The position numbers and the translations under genes are program-made. A DNA stretch of 8,698 nucleotides. Origin: an uncultured Verrucomicrobiota bacterium. GTDB taxonomy: Bacteria > Verrucomicrobiota > Kiritimatiellia > RFP12 > UBA1067. This document shows, piece by piece, positions 1 through 6,402 of the stretch. The notes beneath the pieces were generated by a model that was not told the origin of the DNA, searched no databases, and worked only from the letters and a program-made list of their open reading frames with translations. Every line of letters begins with the position of its first letter. The stretch's first letter is position 1. The stretch is from positions 1-8,698 of the forward strand of contig CAMEZU010000060.1 of NCBI GenBank assembly GCA_945947925.1. Direction: 5' to 3'.

Positions 1-535
1 ACTGTTGAATGGAGGAGGAAAGATCCTTTGACACCACCTCTGCGAGGGCGAGGCCGCCTTCGTCCTGGCGGCGGTGGCAGAAGCAGCCGGGGAAACTCGT
101 CAGGGTGATCGGCTCAAGACCCGGGACGGACGCCTGCCAGCGGGCGGAGAAGTCGCGCACGCGGCCGGGATCGACCTTGATCTTCGCGAGGAGGTCGTTG
201 CGGTCGCGTTCCTTGCCGTCGTACTCGAGGACGAAGCGCGGCGCCTTGAGTCCGCCGCCGAGCATCTGCGCGATTTCCTGCAGGAGGTCGAGCGCCAGCT
301 CGCCGCTCATGCGCTTCGGTCCCGTCTTGAACCGAATGACGTCCCACGGTCCCTCGGGAAGATGCGGCGAGCAGACCGCCTTCACGTGATGCGTCTTCTC
401 GATCGCGTGGCGGTGGTAGATGTCCAGGCAATGGCACGTCACGCCGTCATCCAACCAGGACGCCGTGAACCGCTTCCCGTGTTTGCCGCGTTCGAACAGA
501 TCCGACGCCGTGTATCCTACCAGCAAAGTCTTCAT
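1..535 (-). CDS. RsmC-like class I SAM-dependent methyltransferase, N-terminal part (3'-truncated)
   Basis: The frame is open from the ATG at 535 to the window edge: 178 codons without a stop. The N-terminal two thirds look like a degenerate Rossmann domain: CHCLDIYH (34-41), LPEGPWDVIRF (59-69), then SGELALDLLQEIAQMLGGG (77-95) and FVLEYDGK (101-108). These follow the usual methyltransferase order of strand, D-x-I/V strand, helix and GG turn. At 148-166, FPGCFCHRRQDEGGLALAE strongly resembles the linker just before the catalytic domain in RsmC/RlmG-type rRNA guanine methyltransferases and a related planctomycete/verrucomicrobial family. The SAM-binding GxGxG and NPPF motifs would lie beyond the left edge and are not visible. 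The gene starts 8 bases after gltX with GAGG overlapping the gltX stop, so it is in the same operon. That it is a real gene is well supported; the exact substrate is unknown and the family call comes from memory of sequence patterns. Confidence 0.75.
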   Translation of the reverse strand, partial: MKTLLVGYTASDLFERGKHGKRFTASWLDDGVTCHCLDIYHRHAIEKTHHVKAVCSPHLPEGPWDVIRFKTGPKRMSGELALDLLQEIAQMLGGGLKAPRFVLEYDGKERDRNDLLAKIKVDPGRVRDFSARWQASVPGLEPITLTSFPGCFCHRRQDEGGLALAEVVSKDLSSSIQQ

Positions 536-541
536 CAGCCG

Positions 542-545
542 CCTC
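542..545 (-). promoter_or_regulatory. Ribosome binding site overlapping the gltX stop
   Basis: GAGG on the minus strand shares bases with the gltX TGA (TGAGG) and sits 6 bases before the ATG at 535. It supports the start of the downstream methyltransferase gene and indicates coupling to gltX. Confidence 0.6.
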
Positions 546-1866
546 AGAGCGCGAGCGTATCGGCCGCCTTCTGGAGACGGGCGAGGGTCTTCTCCTTGCC
601 GAGAAGCTGGAGCATCTCGAAGAGGCCGATGCCTTCGCCGCGGCCGGAGACGGCGACGCGGATCGGGTGGACCCACGGGCCCATGCCGTTGCCCTGGGAG
701 AGGCCCTTCACAAGTTCCTCAAGCGCGGGCGCCGTCCAGTCGGTGACAGCAGAGAAGCGCTGGATGAGGTCCAGGAGCGTCGCCTTGACGCCTTCCTTCT
801 TCAGGCGCTTGTCGACGGCCTTCGGGTCGAACGCGAAGTCGTCCTTGAAGAAGCAGACGAGCGACGTGTCGAGATCGTTGAGGAACTTCGTGCGCGGCTG
901 AATCTGCGCGCAGAGGTAGTCCCAGCCCGCCTCGTCATAGAAGTCGGCGTCGGCGCCGAGCTTCTCGGCGGCGGCCTTCACCTTCGCCTTGAATTCGTCC
1001 GCGGGGATCTTCTTGATGTACTCGCCGTTCATCCACGCGAGCTTCTTGGGGTCGAACATCGCGGCCGTCACGTGGACGTCCTCGAGCTTGAAGAGCTTGA
1101 TCATCTCCTCGCGCGTCAGGACCTCGCGGTCGTCGCCCGGGTTCCAGCCGAGGAGGAGGAGGTAGTTGAAGAGCGCCTCGGGAAGGTAGCCCTGCTCGCG
1201 GTACTCGCCGACGAACGCCGCGCCGTCGCGCTTCGAGTAGGGCTTGCCCTGCTGGTTGACGATCATCGAGAGGTGTCCGTACTGCGGCACGGGCGCGCCG
1301 AGGGCCTTGAAGATGCAGATGTGCTTGAAGGTGTTCTCGACGTGGTCGTCGCCACGGATGATGTGCGTCACCCGCTGGTCGATGTCATCGACGACGTTCG
1401 CGATGTGGAAGATCGGCGAACCGTCGGAGCGGACGATCGCGAAGTCCTGGATGTCCTCCGCCTTCTTCGCCATGTGGCCCTTCACGATGTCGTCGAATTC
1501 AATCGTGCCCTCCTGGGGCATCCTGAACATCGTGACGACGCCCGTCTTGCCGTCGCGAGAGGTCTTCTCGACCTTGTAGGCGTGGCCGGAGGCGAGCAGC
1601 TGGTCCACGACCTCGAGATGGCGCTTGACGTTCTTGGTCTGGTAGAAGACCTCCTCGTCATAGTCGAGGCCGAGCCACTCCATGCACTCGAACAGGACCT
1701 GGATCGCCTCGGGCGTGGAGCGCTCGAGGTCCGTATCCTCGACGCGCAGGAGGAACTTGCCGCCGGTGTGGCGCGCGAACAGCCAGTTGTAGATCGCCGC
1801 GCGGATGTTGCCGATATGGACCTTACCCGTCGGGGACGGAGCGAAACGAACGCGAATGTCAGACAT
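544..1866 (-). CDS. gltX: Glutamate--tRNA ligase
   Basis: Charges tRNA with glutamate using ATP; cytoplasmic class I synthetase. The 440-residue protein starts MSDIRVRFAPSPTGKVHIGN, so the catalytic HIGH motif (17-20) is HIGN, close to the family's HIGG. Other signatures are LLRVEDTD (39-46), RGDDHVENT (171-179), the KMSKS-type loop YSKRDGA (210-216, where many have KRHG), FNYLLLLGWNPGDDRE, and a C-terminal anticodon-binding domain with HPIRVAVSGRGEG. It is shorter than the common 465-490 residues, mainly because the region after GHAYK (95-98) lacks the CxC...C zinc-binding insertion seen in many bacterial GluRS. The reading frame stays open far upstream inside purF, but homology begins exactly at the ATG at 1866. 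No Shine-Dalgarno site precedes it; the spacer is a short repeat. Probably co-transcribed with purF and the downstream methyltransferase. Confidence 0.97.
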   Translation of the reverse strand: MSDIRVRFAPSPTGKVHIGNIRAAIYNWLFARHTGGKFLLRVEDTDLERSTPEAIQVLFECMEWLGLDYDEEVFYQTKNVKRHLEVVDQLLASGHAYKVEKTSRDGKTGVVTMFRMPQEGTIEFDDIVKGHMAKKAEDIQDFAIVRSDGSPIFHIANVVDDIDQRVTHIIRGDDHVENTFKHICIFKALGAPVPQYGHLSMIVNQQGKPYSKRDGAAFVGEYREQGYLPEALFNYLLLLGWNPGDDREVLTREEMIKLFKLEDVHVTAAMFDPKKLAWMNGEYIKKIPADEFKAKVKAAAEKLGADADFYDEAGWDYLCAQIQPRTKFLNDLDTSLVCFFKDDFAFDPKAVDKRLKKEGVKATLLDLIQRFSAVTDWTAPALEELVKGLSQGNGMGPWVHPIRVAVSGRGEGIGLFEMLQLLGKEKTLARLQKAADTLAL

Positions 1867-1872
1867 GATAGC

Positions 1873-1907
1873 GGATGTTTGGATGATTTGGATGTTGGAA
1901 TGTTTGG
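1873..1907 (-). repeat. AACATCC-type tandem motif in the purF-gltX spacer
   Basis: On the minus strand four near-copies of an 7-9 base unit follow each other: AAACATTCC, AACATCC, AAATCATCC, AAACATCC. They fill most of the 50-base gap, leave only GCTATC before the gltX ATG, and are AT-richer than the surroundings. No ribosome binding site is present in the gap. Confidence 0.65.
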
Positions 1908-1916
1908 CCGGCGGGC

Positions 1917-3395
1917 TCACTGGCCGCAGGCGTGCGGGCACGAACTGCAGACATGGGCGCAGTCGCCCGTGAGGGCGTGGTCCTTGCCCGTCCAGCAGTA
2001 GGTGCAGACCTGGTCCTCGGGCAGGCCGATCGCCTGGATGAGGTCGTCGACGCGCTGGAACGCGAGGGACGTGAGGTTCAGCTTCTCGCGGATGTACTCG
2101 ACCATGCGCGCGTACTCGGGCGTGTCGGGATTCGAGTACTTCTCGAGCACCTCCGGGTTCTCGCAGTTCTCGCCCTCGTGTCCGCGGATGTAGCGGCGCG
2201 TGATGAGGTCGTAGACCGACTTCGAGCGAGAGAAGTTGAGGAACTGGCACGGATAGACGAGCGGCGGACACGCGATCCTGACGTGCATCTCCTTGCAGCC
2301 GAGCGAGTAGAGCTTCGCGGCCTGCTTCGAGAGCTGCGTGCCGCGGACGATCGAATCGTCGCAGAACGCGAGACGGCGGTCCTTGATGAGGCCTTCGATC
2401 GGGATGAGCTTCATCGACGCGACGTGCTCGCGCTGCTTCTGCTCCTGCGGCATGAACGAGCGCGCCCAGGTCGGCGTGTACTTGACGAACGGACGCGCGA
2501 ACTTGACGCCCGCCTCCTGCGCGTAGCCGAGGGCGTGCGACGTGCCGGAGTCCGGAATGCCGCACGCGGCGTCGATGTCGGTCGGATTGCGCTTCGCGAG
2601 CGCGCTGCCGCAGCGGTAGCGGACCATCTCGACGTTGCGTCCCTCGTAGTACGAGGCGGGATAGCCGTAGTAGACCCAGAGGAAGGAGCAGATCGCCATC
2701 TTCTTCTGCGGCGCGGACAGGGTCTTCACCTCGCCGTCGGCCGTCAGCTCGGCGATTTCGCACGGACCGAGGTCGCGCACGTGCGTGTAGCCGAGGTTCG
2801 GGAGCGCGCACGATTCCATCAGCGCGATCATCGAGCCGTCCTTCTTGCCGACGACAATCGGCGTGCGGCCCCACTTGTCACGGGCGCAGATGAGGCGCCC
2901 GTCCTCGGTGACGACGAGGAGCGACATCGAACCCTTGACGCGCTCCTGGACGTAGCGGATGCCCTCGAGGAGCGTGTCCTTCGTCGCGATGAGCGCGGAG
3001 ACGATTTCGGTGACGCCGACCATGCCGGAGGTCGTGGAGAACTGGAGCTGCGTGCCGTTCGCACGGAAGAGCTCGTCCACGATCTCCTTCTGGTTGTTGA
3101 TGATGCCGACGGTCACGAGGGCGAAGGTACCGAGCTTGGAGACCATCACGAGCGGCTGGGGATCGGTGTCGCTGATGCAGCCGATGCCGACGGGACCCGC
3201 GAACTGGGTGACGTCACGCTCGAACTTGGAGCGGAACTGCGCGTTCTGGATGTTGTGAATCGAACGCTTGAAGCCGCTCTCGCCCAGGACGGCCATGCCG
3301 CCGCGGTGCGTTCCCAGGTGGGAATGATAGTCCGTGCCGAAAAAGAGATCGGTGACGCAATCGTCCTTCGCGATCACACCGCAGAATCCGCCCAT
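1917..3395 (-). CDS. purF: Amidophosphoribosyltransferase, [4Fe-4S] type, divergent glutaminase domain
   Basis: Predicted to make 5-phosphoribosylamine from PRPP and glutamine or ammonia, the committed step of purine synthesis; cytoplasmic. The 492-residue protein has an N-terminal Ntn glutaminase domain starting MGGFC, with Cys5 as candidate nucleophile after a four-residue propeptide, and THRGG at 29-33. The phosphoribosyltransferase domain has IPDSG (280-284) and the PRPP loop CDDSIVRGT (345-353). Cys236, Cys383, Cys464 and Cys467 lie in contexts matching the four cluster ligands of Bacillus subtilis PurF (ICSFLW, YPCQF, CTYC), so a [4Fe-4S] cluster is expected. Oddities: the HVRY and NG motifs that bind glutamine and form the oxyanion hole are replaced by GCISD (72-76) and VGIIN (96-100), and four more cysteines (479, 483, 486, 490) end the chain. 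The gene has its own promoter and an excellent ribosome binding site, and precedes gltX by 50 bases. Identity as a PurF-family member is secure; full glutaminase activity is not. Confidence 0.93.
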   Translation of the reverse strand: MGGFCGVIAKDDCVTDLFFGTDYHSHLGTHRGGMAVLGESGFKRSIHNIQNAQFRSKFERDVTQFAGPVGIGCISDTDPQPLVMVSKLGTFALVTVGIINNQKEIVDELFRANGTQLQFSTTSGMVGVTEIVSALIATKDTLLEGIRYVQERVKGSMSLLVVTEDGRLICARDKWGRTPIVVGKKDGSMIALMESCALPNLGYTHVRDLGPCEIAELTADGEVKTLSAPQKKMAICSFLWVYYGYPASYYEGRNVEMVRYRCGSALAKRNPTDIDAACGIPDSGTSHALGYAQEAGVKFARPFVKYTPTWARSFMPQEQKQREHVASMKLIPIEGLIKDRRLAFCDDSIVRGTQLSKQAAKLYSLGCKEMHVRIACPPLVYPCQFLNFSRSKSVYDLITRRYIRGHEGENCENPEVLEKYSNPDTPEYARMVEYIREKLNLTSLAFQRVDDLIQAIGLPEDQVCTYCWTGKDHALTGDCAHVCSSCPHACGQ

Positions 3396-3399
3396 GTTT

Positions 3400-3408
3400 C
3401 CTCCTTTT
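3400..3408 (-). promoter_or_regulatory. Strong ribosome binding site for purF
   Basis: AAAAGGAGG on the minus strand ends 4 bases before the purF ATG (3395). It is close to the full anti-Shine-Dalgarno complement and is the strongest such site in the window. Confidence 0.85.
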
Positions 3409-3422
3409 GATTGGAAGCCTGT

Positions 3423-3431
3423 ATTATATCA
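3423..3431 (-). promoter_or_regulatory. Extended -10 promoter for purF-gltX
   Basis: On the minus strand TGA-TATAAT occupies 3431 to 3423: a perfect TATAAT with the TGn extension. It is striking in such GC-rich sequence. The TGA is also the stop codon of the upstream permease. Transcription would start near 3416, giving a leader of about 21 bases that includes the whole purF ribosome binding site. No good -35 is seen at 16-18 bases, as expected for an extended -10 promoter. Confidence 0.65.
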
Positions 3432-4706
3432 AATTCCGTCCTGCTTGCGGACCATCACCAGGCCGGCGAGCCAGGACAGGACGAGCGGCAGGAGGACGAC
3501 GTTCAGGCCGAGCGAACGGCCGACGGTGCGCCATTCGATGCAGGTCGTGCTCTCGAGGTCGGAAATCGGGCTGTAGACGCTCAGCGGCGAGGTCGCGCTC
3601 ACGGCGAAGTCGGTCAGGCGCATGCTGACGCGGTCCAGCCAAGTCATGCCGGTCGGATCGGGATAGTCCTCGACAAGCGTCGGACTGACCGTCGAAATCA
3701 CCAGCAGGGAGACGACCGAGAAGATCGCCACGCTCCGGCTGAGACAGGACCCCAGGAAGAGCGAAAACGCAATGACGACGGACAGGAGGCCCGTGAGGAC
3801 GGCCCAGGCGCGGAAGACGTTCCAGCCGAAGGCGTCCGCCTTCACGAGAAGATGCAGGTCGCGGTAGGGGCAGAGCGAGATGGCGAGCTTCCCGTCGTTC
3901 GCCAGCGTGAGGACGTCGGGCGCGGACGGCTCTTCGGCCGTACGGTCGAGGGGAACCTTGACGAGGGTCTTGTTGACGTGTGCGAGGCTCCCTTCCCGGT
4001 TGCCGAGCCGAAGCTTGGCGTCGACCTGTTCGAGGCGGTCGAAGACGTCCGTCACGCGCAGGCGCACGGAGACCTCCGATCCGTCGCCGAGGGACGCGGT
4101 GTCGAACGTCCAGGTGGCCCGTTCGCCCGGCTGGACCGTCTCGTAGCGGCTCGTGACGTAACGGAGCAGAAAGCGGCGGATGTCGTGTTCGCCGCCCTCC
4201 TCGACGAAGCCCGGGTTGTCCCTTCTCAGTTCGGCCAGGCGCTCGTCAACGGCGGCGTGCGGCGAGGCGAGCTGCGGCTCGATCACGTGGTCGCAGAAGC
4301 GTCCGTAGCCGCTGTCGGCCTGAAACGGCCGAAGGCGCAGGGCCATCGTCAGCGCGGCGAGCGCCAGGACGAACGCGCCGACCGCGGTCAGCGCAAGCAT
4401 GCGCCCGAGGGCGATCAGGAAATGAGGCGTCGGCCGCACGAGGCTCAGCTGAAGGCGCTTGGCCGCACGGTCCTTCGCCAGCGAACCAGCGGCGGATGAC
4501 GCGAGCGAGACGAGGACGAGGGCGAAGACGACGCCGAGCGAATAGCGCACGCAGAGCTCGAACCAGCCGACGACCGATCCGTCACCCTTCAGGACGTGCG
4601 GCACCGCGAGGACCCACGCGAGCGAGGCGACCGTCAGCAAGGCGAGGGCGCGCGACCGCACGGACGCGCAGAGCTCCAGCCGGAAACTGGCCCAGAACCC
4701 CTTCAC
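3429..4706 (-). CDS. ABC-2-like permease with large periplasmic domain
   Basis: A 425-residue inner-membrane protein with six predicted helices (about 20-38, 53-73, 99-123, 298-320, 324-344, 398-418). The loop between helices 2 and 3 holds KDRAAKRLQLSLVRPTP (78-94), resembling the ATPase-coupling motif of ABC-2 permeases. Between helices 3 and 4 lies a soluble domain of about 170 residues (124-297), placed outside the cytoplasm by the positive-inside rule. Its second half looks beta-rich (GERATWTFD at 194-202, VSVRLRVTDVFD, LHLLVKADAFGWN). A further loop of about 50 residues (345-397) also faces outside. The GTG start at 4706 overlaps the ATPase stop (GTGA) and has GGAG 8 bases upstream. It is clearly different from the first permease, so the transporter is probably asymmetric. 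Its TGA stop forms part of the purF promoter's extended -10. The assignment as an ABC permease rests on context plus weak motif similarity. Confidence 0.82.
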   Translation of the reverse strand: MKGFWASFRLELCASVRSRALALLTVASLAWVLAVPHVLKGDGSVVGWFELCVRYSLGVVFALVLVSLASSAAGSLAKDRAAKRLQLSLVRPTPHFLIALGRMLALTAVGAFVLALAALTMALRLRPFQADSGYGRFCDHVIEPQLASPHAAVDERLAELRRDNPGFVEEGGEHDIRRFLLRYVTSRYETVQPGERATWTFDTASLGDGSEVSVRLRVTDVFDRLEQVDAKLRLGNREGSLAHVNKTLVKVPLDRTAEEPSAPDVLTLANDGKLAISLCPYRDLHLLVKADAFGWNVFRAWAVLTGLLSVVIAFSLFLGSCLSRSVAIFSVVSLLVISTVSPTLVEDYPDPTGMTWLDRVSMRLTDFAVSATSPLSVYSPISDLESTTCIEWRTVGRSLGLNVVLLPLVLSWLAGLVMVRKQDGI

Positions 4707-5461
4707 TTCAGAAACTCCGCGACCTTGAAATCACGTCCCTCGCCGACCTTCGCGAGGAAGAAGTCCTCGAGCGAGGTGCCGATCTCGCTGACCTTGCCCT
4801 CGGCGACCTTGCTGCCGTGGTTCAGGATGCAGACGCGGTCGCAGACGTCCTCGGCGTCCGCCAGCAGGTGCGAGGTCATGAGAATCGTCATGCCACCCTT
4901 CGCCAGGGTCTTCACCAGGGTCTTCACCTCGTTGGTCGACACGGGATCGAGTCCGCTCGTTGGCTCGTCGAGAATCAGTAGCTCGGGCTTGCCGATGAGC
5001 GAGCTTGCGAGCGCCACGCGGCGGGCCATGCCCTTCGAGAATCCGCCGACGGCGCGTCCCGCGACATCCGTGAGGCCGACCATCTCCAGGAGCTCGTCGG
5101 TCCTGGCGTTCGCCGTCACGCCGTCGAGCCCGCACAGTCCCGCATAGTACTTCAGCGTCTCGCGGGCGGTCAGGAACGGATGCAGGTAGCTGAGCTCCGG
5201 CAGGTAGCCGAGACGGCTGCGCGCCTTCTGCGAACGCGGGTCGAATCCGAAGAGGCGCACCGTGCCGGCGGACGGACGCAAGAGGCCGAGGATCATCTTG
5301 ATCGTCGTGGACTTGCCGCTGCCGTTCGGACCAAGAAGTCCGAACACCTCGCCGGCGGCAATCTGCAGGTCGAGTCCGTCGACCGCCTTGACGGTCGGAC
5401 GCAGCCAGAAATCGACAAAGGTCTTGCGGACCCCACTGAGTTCGACAACATTCATCATCAT
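4703..5461 (-). CDS. ABC transporter ATP-binding protein (ABC-2 / DRA-type)
   Basis: A 252-residue cytoplasmic ATPase powering the flanking permeases. It shows all the canonical elements: Walker A GPNGSGKST (44-52), GYLPE in the Q-loop region (85-89, with Glu where many families have Gln, common in the drug/polysaccharide/Cu-export subgroup), signature FSKGMARR (141-148), Walker B LLILDEPTSGLDP (161-173), and the switch histidine in MTSH (195-198). The C-terminal 40 residues follow the usual KVAEGKVSEI and FFLAKVGE pattern. Three consecutive ATG codons occur at the start; the first (5461) overlaps the permease stop as ATGA and is used here, but the third is equally possible. The stop overlaps the GTG of the next permease. 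No paralogue-specific feature identifies a substrate. Confidence 0.95.
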   Translation of the reverse strand: MMMNVVELSGVRKTFVDFWLRPTVKAVDGLDLQIAAGEVFGLLGPNGSGKSTTIKMILGLLRPSAGTVRLFGFDPRSQKARSRLGYLPELSYLHPFLTARETLKYYAGLCGLDGVTANARTDELLEMVGLTDVAGRAVGGFSKGMARRVALASSLIGKPELLILDEPTSGLDPVSTNEVKTLVKTLAKGGMTILMTSHLLADAEDVCDRVCILNHGSKVAEGKVSEIGTSLEDFFLAKVGEGRDFKVAEFLK

Positions 5462-6402
5462 CCCACGTCCCGATCCCTGAAGAAAAGATACCCCGTCAGG
5501 GCGAAGGCGACCAGGAACGGCACCGTCGCCGCCGCGGCCACCGCGACATGCGTCCAGGGAACCGTGCCGCGCTTGGCCAGCGCATCCGACAGGTAGTAGT
5601 TGCTCAACATCGGCAGCGCGGCCAGCGCCACGAGCCCGGACAGGGCCGCGGCCGCATTGTCCTTGAAGCGGACCGAGAAGGCGGCCGCCGCCAGCACGAA
5701 GACCGGCATGGGCAGCACCAGCGTGACGGCTGCTGGCACCAGGCGCTTCGCCGTGTCGAGAATGCCGAAGTCCAGCTCGGGGAACTCGGCCGCGCAGAAG
5801 CTCCGGGCCGTGAACGCCGCAATGATCAGCGCCGCCCCCGCGCTGACGACAGCCGTCCAGGTCGCCGACGTCGTGAAGCGGCAGTGGGCAAAACGGTCCA
5901 GCAGCGCCCCCATGACGAGCGGGATCAGCACGACCGCCGCGTCCAGCCAGATGCAGGTCGACCAGACGAGCGGAATGTCGCCCTTCCGGAGCGCGATGAG
6001 CGCGCCGACCTCGGACCCGATCACCGTCGTGATCGTCACGGCGAAGACCGTCGCCGCAAAAACGAGATAGGACAGCATCGCGCCCATCACCTTGGAAAAG
6101 AAGAAACCCTGCCGCGAAATCGGATGCGACAGCGCCATCTGAAGCGTCCCCGACTCGATCTCCCGCCGAAACACCTTGATGGTACAGAAGACGGCGTAGA
6201 AGATGCCGAAGACAAGCATCGCCGAAAGCCCCGCGTCACGCGACATGCGCGAGGGCTCGCCGAACTGGTGGAAGTGGAGCGAGGACGTCACGGACACCGT
6301 CACGACCGCGCCCAGGGTCAACATGAGCGCCAACGGCTCCGAAGACATCTCCAGAGCCGTCGTGCGAATGACGGCAAACCACCGTCTTATGGCCGAACGC
6401 AT
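5458..6402 (-). CDS. ABC-2 type transporter permease
   Basis: A 314-residue polytopic inner-membrane protein with about eight predicted membrane segments (roughly 24-41, 60-78, 106-128, 148-168, 182-199, 222-243, 250-267, 286-307) and a C-terminal cytoplasmic FFRDRDVG. After the second helix it carries the cytoplasmic motif typical of ABC-2 permeases: FRREIESGTLQMALSHPISR at about 78-97, the region that contacts the ATPase. The ATG at 6402 overlaps the upstream stop as TGATG. A GTG nine bases earlier is possible but neither start has a clear ribosome binding site, so translation probably depends on coupling. The gene overlaps the ATPase start by ATGA. It probably pairs with the ATPase at 4703-5461 and perhaps with the second permease in a heteromeric transporter. 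The substrate cannot be read from the sequence. Confidence 0.9.
   Translation of the reverse strand: MRSAIRRWFAVIRTTALEMSSEPLALMLTLGAVVTVSVTSSLHFHQFGEPSRMSRDAGLSAMLVFGIFYAVFCTIKVFRREIESGTLQMALSHPISRQGFFFSKVMGAMLSYLVFAATVFAVTITTVIGSEVGALIALRKGDIPLVWSTCIWLDAAVVLIPLVMGALLDRFAHCRFTTSATWTAVVSAGAALIIAAFTARSFCAAEFPELDFGILDTAKRLVPAAVTLVLPMPVFVLAAAAFSVRFKDNAAAALSGLVALAALPMLSNYYLSDALAKRGTVPWTHVAVAAAATVPFLVAFALTGYLFFRDRDVG

Noticed and set aside
114..437. A 107-codon minus-strand open frame at the left end.
   Set aside because: It lies in another frame of the methyltransferase gene, whose frame is open over 178 codons with recognisable family patterns. The 107-codon translation is low-complexity Arg/Pro/Gly-rich.
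1867..2874. N-terminal extension of the gltX frame to 2874, which would give a 776-residue protein.
   Set aside because: The extra 336 residues overlap purF in another frame and have no family resemblance. GluRS homology begins exactly at the ATG at 1866.
1932..3410. A plus-strand open frame of 492 codons lying opposite purF, and a similar one at 667-2001 opposite gltX.
   Set aside because: They mirror the real genes in the complementary frame. GC-rich codon use removes stops there. The translations are rich in Arg, Glu, Val and Asp with no recognisable motif, and no ribosome binding site supports them.
3396..3428. Purine riboswitch or attenuator upstream of purF.
   Set aside because: The space between the predicted transcription start and the ATG is about 21 bases, too short for any known aptamer, and no strong hairpin is visible.
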